Source: Flavobacteriales bacterium UBA5422 (GTDB lineage Bacteria > Bacteroidota > Bacteroidia > Flavobacteriales_D > Crocinitomicaceae). From it: DNA of 15,399 bases. The notes beneath the pieces were generated by a model. The model was not told the origin of the DNA. It saw only the letters and a list, made by a program, of their open reading frames with translations, and did not search any database. The translations under genes and the position numbers were made by a program. Location of the stretch: assembly GCA_002409405.1 (NCBI GenBank), contig DHNG01000020.1, positions 21,869 to 37,267 on the forward strand. The letters are read 5' to 3'. Within the stretch, counting starts at the first letter, position 1. Each line of letters opens with the position of its first letter. This document shows, one piece after another, positions 6,424 to 12,942 of this stretch.

Positions 6424-7293
6424 ATGTCTAAGGAGACGGCTAAATCACAGAAAGAAGCAGCACGGGAAGCGTTCAAGAAGAAGGTGCATTCCATCCTGTT
6501 CGAAACGTCAACTCCACAGGGAAAGAAATTTGATCTGTTGCTGTTGGCAATGATCATCTTCTCACTGTTTATTCTGATGATTGAGAGTCTTCCGAATCTT
6601 TCACCGACAACGGGATTGATTTTTTACATTCTTGAATGGGTTTTGTCCATCATTTTTGTTGCCGAATACCTGTTGCGGATTTATGTTTCTCCCAAGCCGA
6701 TGCAGTATGTATTGAGCGCGTGGGGAATCATCGATTTGTTGTCCATCCTTCCGGTGTTGTTGCTAGCCTTTACCGATTCCGTTATTTATTTCCGGATCAT
6801 CCGTATCCTTCGTTTGATTCGTATCTTCCGGATTTTCCGGATCAACCAGTTTACCCGAGAAGCCTATTCATTGTATAATTCACTCATTGCCAGTGTATAC
6901 AAGATTGCGGTGTTTATGTTTTTTGTGGTGATGCTGGCAATCATTATGGGCGGATTGATGTTCATGGTAGAAGGAAAAGAAAGCGGCTTCGACTCCATTC
7001 CGGAGAGTATTTATTGGGCGATTGTAACCATTACAACAGTTGGTTTCGGAGATATAACACCGCTTACAGACGGAGGAAAAGCGCTGGCATCTATCATGAT
7101 GTTGCTCGGTTACGCGATCATTGCCGTTCCGACAGGGATTGTTTCGGTGGAAATGTTCAAGCAACGGGAACTTGAAAGTAAACAGGGAAAGCAAAAATGT
7201 CCTCAGTGTGACGCGGAAAATAGTTCAAAAGCAGTTTATTGCAATCAGTGTGGGAATAAGTTGGTTAGTGGAGAGTTGAAAGTGAAGAGTTGA
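6424..7293 (+). CDS. voltage-gated-type potassium channel with C-terminal zinc ribbon
   Basis: This is a 289-residue six-helix cation channel subunit that should assemble as a tetramer in the inner membrane. S1 is at about 37-54, S2 64-86, S3 95-117, and S4 122-140 with six arginines spaced every third residue (124, 127, 130, 133, 136, 139). S5 is at 158-181, the pore helix and selectivity filter TTVGFGD at 204-210, and S6 at 217-240. The TVGFGD filter indicates K+ selectivity and the intact S4 indicates voltage sensing. Residues 259-276 form a two-CxxC zinc ribbon (C259, C262, C273, C276), an unusual cytoplasmic end. The last nine residues (VSGELKVKS) and the stop are encoded by an inverted-repeat array, so the original C-terminus was probably altered by insertion. 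It lies 5 nt downstream of the DUF2480 gene and is likely co-transcribed with it. Confidence 0.92.
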   Translation: MSKETAKSQKEAAREAFKKKVHSILFETSTPQGKKFDLLLLAMIIFSLFILMIESLPNLSPTTGLIFYILEWVLSIIFVAEYLLRIYVSPKPMQYVLSAWGIIDLLSILPVLLLAFTDSVIYFRIIRILRLIRIFRIFRINQFTREAYSLYNSLIASVYKIAVFMFFVVMLAIIMGGLMFMVEGKESGFDSIPESIYWAIVTITTVGFGDITPLTDGGKALASIMMLLGYAIIAVPTGIVSVEMFKQRELESKQGKQKCPQCDAENSSKAVYCNQCGNKLVSGELKVKS

Positions 7294-7298
7294 AAATT
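7263..7298 (+). repeat. left inverted repeat with two 14-bp units
   Basis: GGTTAGTG is followed by GAGAGTTGAAAGTG and AAGAGTTGAAAATT. It is the same as the right repeat read on the minus strand, minus one 14-bp unit. It encodes the last residues and the TGA of the potassium channel gene. Confidence 0.85.
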
Positions 7299-7341
7299 GA
7301 GAGTGATTTTAGGTGAGAATAGACAGTGAGAAAGTTGGGAT

Positions 7342-7366
7342 GTAATAGTATTACGATGTACATCGT
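7342..7366. repeat. two adjoining palindromes at the end of the four-helix-bundle gene
   Basis: GTAATAGTATTAC (7342-7354, 6-bp arms around one G) abuts the perfect 14-bp palindrome ACGATGTACATCGT (7353-7366). They lie immediately after the four-helix-bundle stop codon on the minus strand. They could form small RNA hairpins that end or protect that transcript; no T run follows, so a standard terminator is not shown. Confidence 0.6.
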
Positions 7367-7725
7367 TAAATACGACCTAATTTTTGTTTGGTTGTTTTCA
7401 CAATTGATGCAAGTATTTTTACTAATTCTTCTTCTGCCTGATATAACGAAGAAAATTTTTCTTCAGAAAGGTAATCGGTTTCTTTTAGTAAGATAAGCCA
7501 GTAGAGCGTTTCATTCGCTTCCTTGAGAGAGATATTCATTTTGTTTAAGAAGTCTGCTTTTGATTGTGCATGTTCTGCCTCTCTGACCAATGCCCCGATA
7601 GCTGTACCACTTCTCAATAGTTGTTTTGAAAGTACAAACTCTTTGTATTCTTTCGTAATCTGTTGATACAATCTAATTATTGATACAGCAAAAGAGAGAC
7701 TTTTATCCGAAATACCATTTCTCAT
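7366..7725 (-). CDS. four helix bundle protein (23S rRNA-intervening-sequence type)
   Basis: This is a 119-residue, all-helical protein. The strongest signature is the run from LSKQLLRSGTAIGALVREA (33-51) through EHAQSKADFLNKMNISLKEA (51-70) to NETLYWLILL (71-80). This is the conserved core of the family named for ORFs found in 23S rRNA intervening sequences and related in fold to Avd of diversity-generating retroelements. Relatives form pentameric bundles that bind nucleic acid; the job of stand-alone copies is unknown. No reverse transcriptase or rRNA is nearby, so neither role is supported here. It has its own near-leaderless promoter and lies inside a pair of inverted repeats, 3' to thiH on the same strand. 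Confidence 0.9.
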   Translation of the reverse strand: MRNGISDKSLSFAVSIIRLYQQITKEYKEFVLSKQLLRSGTAIGALVREAEHAQSKADFLNKMNISLKEANETLYWLILLKETDYLSEEKFSSLYQAEEELVKILASIVKTTKQKLGRI

Positions 7726-7732
7726 GATATAA

Positions 7733-7762
7733 CAATACTACTAAAATCTACTTAAAAAACAA
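7733..7762 (-). promoter_or_regulatory. promoter of the four helix bundle gene
   Basis: On the minus strand TTG, a 19-bp spacer and TAGTATTG (7733-7740) fit TTG-N19-TAnnTTTG with one mismatch. The -7 box ends 7 nt before the ATG, so the transcript should have little or no leader. The promoter lies within the repeat-flanked unit, so the gene carries its own expression signal. Confidence 0.55.
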
Positions 7763-7802
7763 TTAAATATTTGATTTTCAGAAACAAAATAACTAACTTT
7801 TT

Positions 7803-7852
7803 AATTTTCAACTCTTCACTTTCAACTCTCCACTTTCAACTCTTCACTAACC
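7803..7852 (-). repeat. right inverted repeat with three 14-bp units
   Basis: On the minus strand it reads GGTTAGTG, then AAGAGTTGAAAGTG, GAGAGTTGAAAGTG and AAGAGTTGAAAATT. It is a near-exact inverted copy of 7263-7298 with one extra unit. It begins 5 nt after the thiH stop; the bases over the stop (TGAAAGTGG) also resemble a repeat unit. Confidence 0.85.
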
Positions 7853-7857
7853 CACTT

Positions 7858-8985
7858 TCAAATAGTAACCCCACAATAGGCCCGGTCCCAATCTTTCCAG
7901 ACAGGTTCATATCCCCGATCCGAGATAATTTTCGCAATTTCGACAGCTGTTCGCTCGTCACTGACTTCGAATTGTTCCAATGATTCCGGTTCTGTTGAAT
8001 ATCCTCCGGGATTCGTTTTTGAGCCGGCACTCATCGTTGTTACTCCCAATGGAATAACATTGTCTCTGAACTTCTCATTTTCACGCGTAGAAAGCGAAAT
8101 CTCCAGGTCTTCGTTCCAGATGCGATACGCACAAATCAATTGCAGTAAATCACTGTCTTCCATGATGAAATTCGGTTCGATGATTCCTTCTGCAGGACGC
8201 AAGCGTGGAAACGAAACAGAGTATTTGCTTTGCCAGTAGGTACGTTGGAGGTAATCAATGTGCAGGGCATTGAAAAAGCTGTCTGTGCGCCAATCTTCCA
8301 GTCCCAGCAAGACACCCAATCCCATTTTGTGAATTCCTGCTTTTCCGATGCGGTCAGGAGTGTTGAGGCGAAAATCAAAATTCGACTTCTTTCCTTTCGG
8401 ATGGTATTCTTTGTATACATCCCGGTGATAGGTTTCCTGATAAACCAGAACGGAATACACACCAGCATCATGTAATTGACTATATTCTTCCTCCAAAAGT
8501 GGCTGTACTTCAATTGAAATATTAGAAAAGTGTTCTTTTATTTGTTGAATAGACTTAATAAAATAGTGCATGTTTACTGTGTGATTCGCTTCTCCGGTCA
8601 CCAATAGAATGTGGTCAAATCCTTCTTTTTTGATCACGGCAATTTCTTGTGCGATCTCATTCGGATTCAGTGTCTTCCGGGGAATTTTATTATCCAGGCT
8701 AAAACCGCAATACGTACAGATATTGTTGCACTCATTGCTGAGGTACATCGGCGCGTACATCTGGATGGTCTTTCCGAATCGTTTTTTGGTGAGTGCATGA
8801 CTCATCTGTGCCATTTGCTCCAGGTACGGAGCTGCTGCCGGAGAAATTAGTACTGCAAAATCATTGATGTTGCGTTTGCGTTTTGCCAGTACCCGTTCAA
8901 CATCCGCAGCAGTTGATTGATAGATGCGGTTCCGGACTTCATCCCAGTTGTAGGTGTCGAATAACTGTTGAAACGTTGTTTGCAT
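7858..8985 (-). CDS. thiH: 2-iminoacetate synthase ThiH
   Basis: This is a 375-residue radical-SAM enzyme that cleaves tyrosine to dehydroglycine (2-iminoacetate) and p-cresol, feeding ThiG for thiazole formation. The 4Fe-4S cluster motif CNNICTYCGF gives C86, C90 and C93 (CxxxCxxC). LLVTGEANHTV, GVYSVLVYQETYH and GVLLGLEDWRTDSF follow as in ThiH, and the BATS-type C-terminus carries LGVTTMSAGSKTNPGGY and ends DRAYCGV. Length is as expected. It starts 5 nt after thiG and is the last thi gene of the operon. The stop codon lies at the edge of the inverted-repeat array, but the protein is not visibly shortened. The choice of ThiH instead of the oxidase ThiO suits an organism able to run radical-SAM chemistry at low oxygen (inference). 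Confidence 0.96.
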   Translation of the reverse strand: MQTTFQQLFDTYNWDEVRNRIYQSTAADVERVLAKRKRNINDFAVLISPAAAPYLEQMAQMSHALTKKRFGKTIQMYAPMYLSNECNNICTYCGFSLDNKIPRKTLNPNEIAQEIAVIKKEGFDHILLVTGEANHTVNMHYFIKSIQQIKEHFSNISIEVQPLLEEEYSQLHDAGVYSVLVYQETYHRDVYKEYHPKGKKSNFDFRLNTPDRIGKAGIHKMGLGVLLGLEDWRTDSFFNALHIDYLQRTYWQSKYSVSFPRLRPAEGIIEPNFIMEDSDLLQLICAYRIWNEDLEISLSTRENEKFRDNVIPLGVTTMSAGSKTNPGGYSTEPESLEQFEVSDERTAVEIAKIISDRGYEPVWKDWDRAYCGVTI

Positions 8986-8990
8986 ACAGA

Positions 8991-9761
8991 TTAATCATTT
9001 AAAAAAGAGGTCAACGGACTTGAAGCAGATGCACCTGCAACAGTCGGAGCCAATTGTGCTTCATACGCTTTTCTACCGCTAATGACTGCCAGTTTGAATG
9101 CTTCTGCCATTTCTCTCGGATTTCCGGCAACAGCGATTGCTGTGTTGACCAAAACAGCATCGGCACCCATTTCCATTGCTTTTGCTGCGTCCGAAGGAGC
9201 TCCGATTCCTGCATCGACAATAACCGGAACCTTGCTTTGTTCAATAATAATTTCCAGGAAATCGATTGTTCTCAATCCTTTGTTGCTGCCAATTGGTGCA
9301 CCCAACGGCATAACTGCTGCTGTTCCGACATCTTCCAACCGTTTGCACAAGACAGGGTCTGCGTGGATGTACGGCAGGACAACAAACCCGGCTTTTGCCA
9401 GTTCTTCTGTCGCTTTCAGTGTTTCAATCGGGTCGGGAAGTAAGTATTTCGGGTCGGGATGAATTTCCAGCTTGACCCAGTTTGTTCCCAATGCTTCACG
9501 TGCCAATTCTGCTGCAAAAACAGCTTCTTTTGCGTTTCTTGCTCCGGAGGTATTGGGTAACAAGTGAATAAAATCATGATTTAGATGCGCCAGTAAGTCA
9601 TCTGTATCTGTTGTCAGATCTACGCGTTTGAGTGCAACGGTTACCAGTTCACTTCCGGAAGCTAATACAGCTTCTTCCATCTGATAGGAAGAGCCGAATT
9701 TTCCTGTACCCAGAAACAGGCGTGATTGAAATGTTTTGTCTGCAAATTTGAATGTATCCAT
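8991..9761 (-). CDS. thiG: thiazole synthase ThiG
   Basis: This is a 256-residue TIM-barrel enzyme. It condenses deoxyxylulose 5-phosphate, 2-iminoacetate and the sulfur from ThiS thiocarboxylate into the thiazole phosphate. FLGTGKFGS (16-24), the lysine of WVKLEIHPDP (K97, the expected Schiff-base lysine), LPYIHADPVLCKRLEDVG (129-146), MPLGAPIGSNKG (151-162), VIVDAGIGAPSDA (180-192) and the phosphate-binding MGADAVLVNTAIA (198-210) are all intact. Length is as expected. It lies 9 nt after thiE and 5 nt before thiH, inside the riboswitch-led operon. A partner in sulfur transfer, ThiS, is encoded at the front of the same operon. Confidence 0.97.
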   Translation of the reverse strand: MDTFKFADKTFQSRLFLGTGKFGSSYQMEEAVLASGSELVTVALKRVDLTTDTDDLLAHLNHDFIHLLPNTSGARNAKEAVFAAELAREALGTNWVKLEIHPDPKYLLPDPIETLKATEELAKAGFVVLPYIHADPVLCKRLEDVGTAAVMPLGAPIGSNKGLRTIDFLEIIIEQSKVPVIVDAGIGAPSDAAKAMEMGADAVLVNTAIAVAGNPREMAEAFKLAVISGRKAYEAQLAPTVAGASASSPLTSFLND

Positions 9762-9770
9762 GTCTTTACT

Positions 9771-10379
9771 TTATTGCGGTAAAAGATCCTTTACCAGTAT
9801 GTTCGTATGTGTTAGTAATCCTGAAACGGCAATTCCGTAAATTCCGGTTTCTAAGATGGGGGATATATCTTCTTTACGGATTCCTCCGATCGCATAGATT
9901 TTTGCCTGTTTCCCTGCAACCTTTAGTTGTTCGGAAATGTATGTGTATCCTTCCAATCCCAAAACAGGGCTCAGGTTGTCTTTTGTTGTAGTGAACCGGA
10001 ACGGACCCAATCCGATGTAATCACATTGTTCATCAATGCGCTGTAACACATCCTGAAAAGTATTTGCTGTTCCCCCGATGATTTTATCTTCCCCCAGCAA
10101 TTTTCTTGCTTCAGCAATCCGGGCATCATCCAATCCGAGGTGAATGCCGTCTGCATCAATTGTTTTTGCCCATTCCACGTAATCATTGATGATGAACGTT
10201 GCTCCATGTCGCTTGCACAGTTCTTTTACGCGCATAGCGACGGGCATGAATTCCTCTTCGGATACATTTTTCCACCGCAGTTGAATCCATTTGCAACCGT
10301 TTTCCAGTGCGTGCTGAATGTTCTTCAGTTGCTCTACAGACGTGCTTCCTTGTGATATGTATTGTAGTTTATCCTGCAT
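9771..10379 (-). CDS. thiE: thiamine phosphate synthase ThiE
   Basis: This 202-residue TIM-barrel enzyme joins HMP-PP and thiazole phosphate to give thiamine phosphate. Catalytic and binding motifs are all present: IQLRWKN (32-38), FIINDY (62-67) with the Mg-binding Asp after Asn, DGIHLG (77-82), IGGTANT (101-107), GLGPFRFTTTK (123-133) for the pyrophosphate, and YAIGGI (162-167). It is the one of the two tandem paralogues that keeps the full ThiE active site. Its first 46 nt overlap the end of the TenI-like gene in another frame, a strong sign of translational coupling. thiG starts 9 nt downstream. Confidence 0.95.
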   Translation of the reverse strand: MQDKLQYISQGSTSVEQLKNIQHALENGCKWIQLRWKNVSEEEFMPVAMRVKELCKRHGATFIINDYVEWAKTIDADGIHLGLDDARIAEARKLLGEDKIIGGTANTFQDVLQRIDEQCDYIGLGPFRFTTTKDNLSPVLGLEGYTYISEQLKVAGKQAKIYAIGGIRKEDISPILETGIYGIAVSGLLTHTNILVKDLLPQ

Positions 10380-10945
10380 TCGCTATAATTTTTTATCGGA
10401 TGATCACTCTTCCAGATTGTTCCCAATAACGCAACAGCATCAAAGCCATTTTCCATGACAGGTTGTATCTTTTCCTGCATGATTCCTCCCAATGCCACCA
10501 AGCGCGTATTGAAATTAGTTCGTTTATGTAGTTCTTTCATCAAATCCTTGTCGGAATGGTACCCTTCTTTCGAAATACTTGGAAAAACAGGACTCAGAAA
10601 CGCATAACTGAATTGTCTGGGAAGGGCATTGAATTCTTCCATAGAATGAACGGAAGTAGACAAATGGAAAGATAAATAGGCTTCCCAATTGGTTGTTTCA
10701 TTTCTTTTTTTTCCGGAGAAATGCAACCTGTTAATCCCTGATTCTTGCGCCAGTTCATGAAATTGATGCAGCACTAACCGATCATAGTATTCATTTCGGA
10801 TGTGTTGAATCAAAGAACGGTATTCTCCCTTTGTATAATCCGGTTTTCGAAGATGAAACAATTCCAATCCTTCATCAAGCAACTGATTGATGATAGCTGC
10901 TTCATTTAAAACCGGAGTGGGATTGGAAATAATTATTGGTGCCAT
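10334..10945 (-). CDS. TenI-like ThiE paralogue
   Basis: This 203-residue protein of the ThiE/TenI superfamily has the barrel landmarks FHLRKP (30-35), LSFHLSTSVHS (91-101), AFLSPVFPSISKEGY (115-129) and LVALGGI (149-155). Compared with the true ThiE next door it lacks the IND metal site (VLHQ instead) and the DGIHLG strand (NRLHFSG instead). It is therefore unlikely to be the main synthase. TenI of Bacillus subtilis is a thiazole tautomerase, and that role would fit between ThiG and ThiE here, but several Bacteroidota paralogues are just labelled thiamine phosphate synthase and I cannot decide. It follows thiC after a 67-nt gap with a perfect hairpin, and its last 46 nt overlap thiE. Confidence 0.82.
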   Translation of the reverse strand: MAPIIISNPTPVLNEAAIINQLLDEGLELFHLRKPDYTKGEYRSLIQHIRNEYYDRLVLHQFHELAQESGINRLHFSGKKRNETTNWEAYLSFHLSTSVHSMEEFNALPRQFSYAFLSPVFPSISKEGYHSDKDLMKELHKRTNFNTRLVALGGIMQEKIQPVMENGFDAVALLGTIWKSDHPIKNYSECRINYNTYHKEARL

Positions 10946-10966
10946 TCTGCGATTGTCCTTCGTGGA

Positions 10967-11002
10967 AATCTTCCCCCTTTATTCCTCCAAAGGGGGAAGA
11001 TT
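10967..11002. repeat. perfect 14-bp inverted repeat in the thiC to TenI-like gap
   Basis: AATCTTCCCCCTTT (10967-10980) and AAAGGGGGAAGATT (10989-11002) are exact complements around an 8-nt loop. On the minus-strand mRNA this is a very stable hairpin right after thiC (stop at 11013). With no T run after it, it is unlikely to be a full terminator; mRNA processing, partial termination or 3'-end protection are possible. The C-run/G-run composition resembles palindromic intergenic repeats of other Bacteroidota. Confidence 0.88.
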
Positions 11003-11012
11003 ACTGGAATTA

Positions 11013-12830
11013 TTACAAATAAAGTTCCTTTCCTTTCTCGATAAACTCTTCTGATTTTTCCAACATGCCCTGTTCGGCTGTGTCGCGAATTTCCTGTGTG
11101 ATTTTCATTGAACAGAATTTCGGCCCGCACATGGAACAAAAGTGTGCTACTTTCGCACCGTCGGCAGGAAGTGTTTCATCGTGGAATTCACGTGCAGTAT
11201 CCGGGTCAAGCGATAAGTTGAACTGGTCTTCCCAACGGAATTCAAAACGTGCTTTACTCAAGACATTATCACGGTATTGTGCTCCCGGGTGTCCTTTGGC
11301 TAAATCAGCGGCATGGGCAGCCAGTTTGTAGGTAATTACTCCGTCCTTTACATCTTTTTTGTTAGGCAATCCCAGGTGTTCTTTTGGTGTAACATAACAC
11401 AGCATCGCGCAACCGAACCAACCGATCATGGCTGCTCCGATGGCAGATGTAATATGGTCATAACCCGGTGCGATATCTGTTGTCAGTGGTCCGAGCGTGT
11501 AGAAAGGAGCTTCGTGGCACTCTTTCAATTGCTTGTCCATATTTTCCTTGATCATATGCATCGGAACGTGTCCCGGTCCTTCAATCATGACCTGCACATC
11601 GTGTTTCCATGCAATTTTTGTCAATTCTCCCAATGTTTCCAATTCAGCAAATTGAGCAGCATCATTGGCATCGGCAATTGCTCCCGGACGTAATCCATCT
11701 CCCAGCGAGAAAGCAACGTCGTATTTTTTCATGATTTCACAAATCTCTTCGAAATGGGTGTACAGGAAATTTTCTTTGTGGTGAAACAAGCACCATTTTG
11801 CCATGATAGAACCTCCGCGGGACACAATTCCTGTAACACGGTTGGCTGTCAGGTGAATGTAGCGCAATAATACCCCGGCATGGATCGTAAAATATGAAAC
11901 TCCTTGTTCTGCTTGCTCAATGAGTGTATCGCGAAAAATTTCCCATGTTAGGTCTTCTGCTACCCCTTTTACTTTTTCCAATGCCTGGTAAATCGGAACG
12001 GTACCAATCGGAACCGGGGAATTGCGGATAATCCACTCACGTGTTTCGTGAATGTTTTTCCCTGTTGATAAGTCCATGATCGTATCTGCTCCCCAGCGAC
12101 AAGCCCATACTGCTTTTTCTACTTCTTCTTCAATACTCGAAGTAACAGCACTGTTACCAATATTTGCATTGATTTTCACCAAAAAATTACGCCCGATAAT
12201 CATCGGTTCGCTTTCCGGGTGGTTAATGTTATTCGGAATAATTGCACGGCCGGCTGCAATTTCGTCGCGTACAAATTCAGGTGTGATTTTTCCCTTCGGT
12301 GTATTGGCACCGAAGCTGTTTCCTTCATGTTGGAAGTCCATTCCTTTTGTTGCTTCGTTCAATTGTTCGATGCGTTGATTTTCACGGATGGCAATGTATT
12401 CCATTTCAGGGGTGATTATTCCTTGCTTCGCGTAGTACAATTGTGTTACGTTCGCACCCTCTTTTGCACATTTCGGTTTGTGATTGTATTGAAAACGCAG
12501 GTGGTCCAGTTTTTCATCATTTAGCCGTTGTTGCCCATATTCAGAAGAAATGGTGTCCAGTACATCCACATCATTTCTATCCAGAATCCATTGTTCGCGC
12601 AAGCGTGGAAGGCCTTTTCGCACATCAATTTGAATGTTTTCATCGGTATATGCACCAGATGTATCATATACAGTGATTGGTGGGTTTTCTTCGATCCCTC
12701 CCTTACTTAATTTTGTGGGGTGAAGTGTGATTTCCCGCATGGCTACCTTGATCGGGTGGATGGTTCCGTCCAAATATACCTTCTTTGAATTTGGAAACGG
12801 TGTTGTTGAAAGTTCCTCATGAGTACTCAT
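11013..12830 (-). CDS. thiC: phosphomethylpyrimidine synthase ThiC
   Basis: This 605-residue radical-SAM enzyme converts aminoimidazole ribotide to the HMP-phosphate pyrimidine of thiamine. The unusual C-terminal cluster motif CSMCGPKFC supplies C565, C568 and C573 (CxxCxxxxC). Diagnostic segments include the N-terminal ITLHPT, YDTSGAYTD, GLPRLREQWI, FVRDEIAAGRAIIPNNINHP, INANIGNSAV, GADTIMDLSTG, TIHAGVLLRY, VSRGGSIMAKWCL, SLGDGLRPG, MIEGPGHVPMHMI and YTLGPLTTDIAPGYDHITSA. Length and N-terminal extension match the usual bacterial enzyme. It lies 112 nt after thiS; that gap carries A-rich direct repeats in the mRNA but no evident promoter. A hairpin follows its stop codon. Confidence 0.98.
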   Translation of the reverse strand: MSTHEELSTTPFPNSKKVYLDGTIHPIKVAMREITLHPTKLSKGGIEENPPITVYDTSGAYTDENIQIDVRKGLPRLREQWILDRNDVDVLDTISSEYGQQRLNDEKLDHLRFQYNHKPKCAKEGANVTQLYYAKQGIITPEMEYIAIRENQRIEQLNEATKGMDFQHEGNSFGANTPKGKITPEFVRDEIAAGRAIIPNNINHPESEPMIIGRNFLVKINANIGNSAVTSSIEEEVEKAVWACRWGADTIMDLSTGKNIHETREWIIRNSPVPIGTVPIYQALEKVKGVAEDLTWEIFRDTLIEQAEQGVSYFTIHAGVLLRYIHLTANRVTGIVSRGGSIMAKWCLFHHKENFLYTHFEEICEIMKKYDVAFSLGDGLRPGAIADANDAAQFAELETLGELTKIAWKHDVQVMIEGPGHVPMHMIKENMDKQLKECHEAPFYTLGPLTTDIAPGYDHITSAIGAAMIGWFGCAMLCYVTPKEHLGLPNKKDVKDGVITYKLAAHAADLAKGHPGAQYRDNVLSKARFEFRWEDQFNLSLDPDTAREFHDETLPADGAKVAHFCSMCGPKFCSMKITQEIRDTAEQGMLEKSEEFIEKGKELYL

Positions 12831-12832
12831 AT

Positions 12833-12898
12833 CTTATGGCTTTATGATGTTATTTTTTTTGATGTTATGACTTTATGATTAAATGACGTTATGACTTT
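12833..12898. repeat. short direct repeats between thiS and thiC
   Basis: GTTATGACTTT occurs at 12864-12874 and 12888-12898, CTTTATGAT at 12840-12848 and 12871-12879, and GATGTTAT at 12846-12853 and 12861-12868. In the mRNA sense these give TCATAAAG- and GTCATAAC-like words separated by two A runs. The A-rich leader ends next to the thiC ATG and lacks an SD; it may help SD-independent initiation, or be degraded intergenic repeat sequence. Confidence 0.7.
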
Positions 12899-12942
12899 TT
12901 TTGAATTCACTTTGTTTGATCATTCAGATGGTTTCCGGGTAG

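Larger units (their letters stand above)
7263..7852. mobile_element. candidate repeat-flanked four-helix-bundle unit (about 590 bp)
   Basis: Inverted repeats bound a single gene for a four-helix-bundle protein. The left copy (7263-7298, plus) and right copy (7803-7852, minus) both start GGTTAGTG, continue with 14-bp units of the type AAGAGTTGAAAGTG or GAGAGTTGAAAGTG, and end AAAATT; the right copy has one extra unit. The unit sits between the convergent 3' ends of the channel gene and thiH, and both of their stop codons lie in or at the edge of the repeats. No transposase is present and I see no target-site duplication, so mobility would be in trans or in the past. Calling this mobile is inference. 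Confidence 0.42.

Noticed and set aside
7263..7298. CRISPR-like array
   Set aside because: Units are 14 bp, directly adjacent with no spacers, and no cas genes are present.
7366..7725. Diversity-generating retroelement accessory gene (avd)
   Set aside because: The fold family is related, but no reverse transcriptase, template repeat or variable repeat is seen in the window.
9054..9462. Open frames on the plus strand opposite thiG
   Set aside because: They are shadows of a well-conserved gene, Cys/Phe-rich or low complexity, without promoters or homology that I recognise.
10933..11139. Short minus-strand frame over the thiC 3' end and the hairpin
   Set aside because: It is out of frame with thiC, covers its Cys motif region and crosses the 14-bp hairpin.
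12052..12710. Open frames on the plus strand opposite thiC
   Set aside because: thiC is intact across this region; the frames lack any recognisable domain and overlap each other.
12833..12898. Second riboswitch or CRISPR before thiC
   Set aside because: The repeats are short, irregular and AT-rich, with no aptamer landmarks and no spacer pattern.
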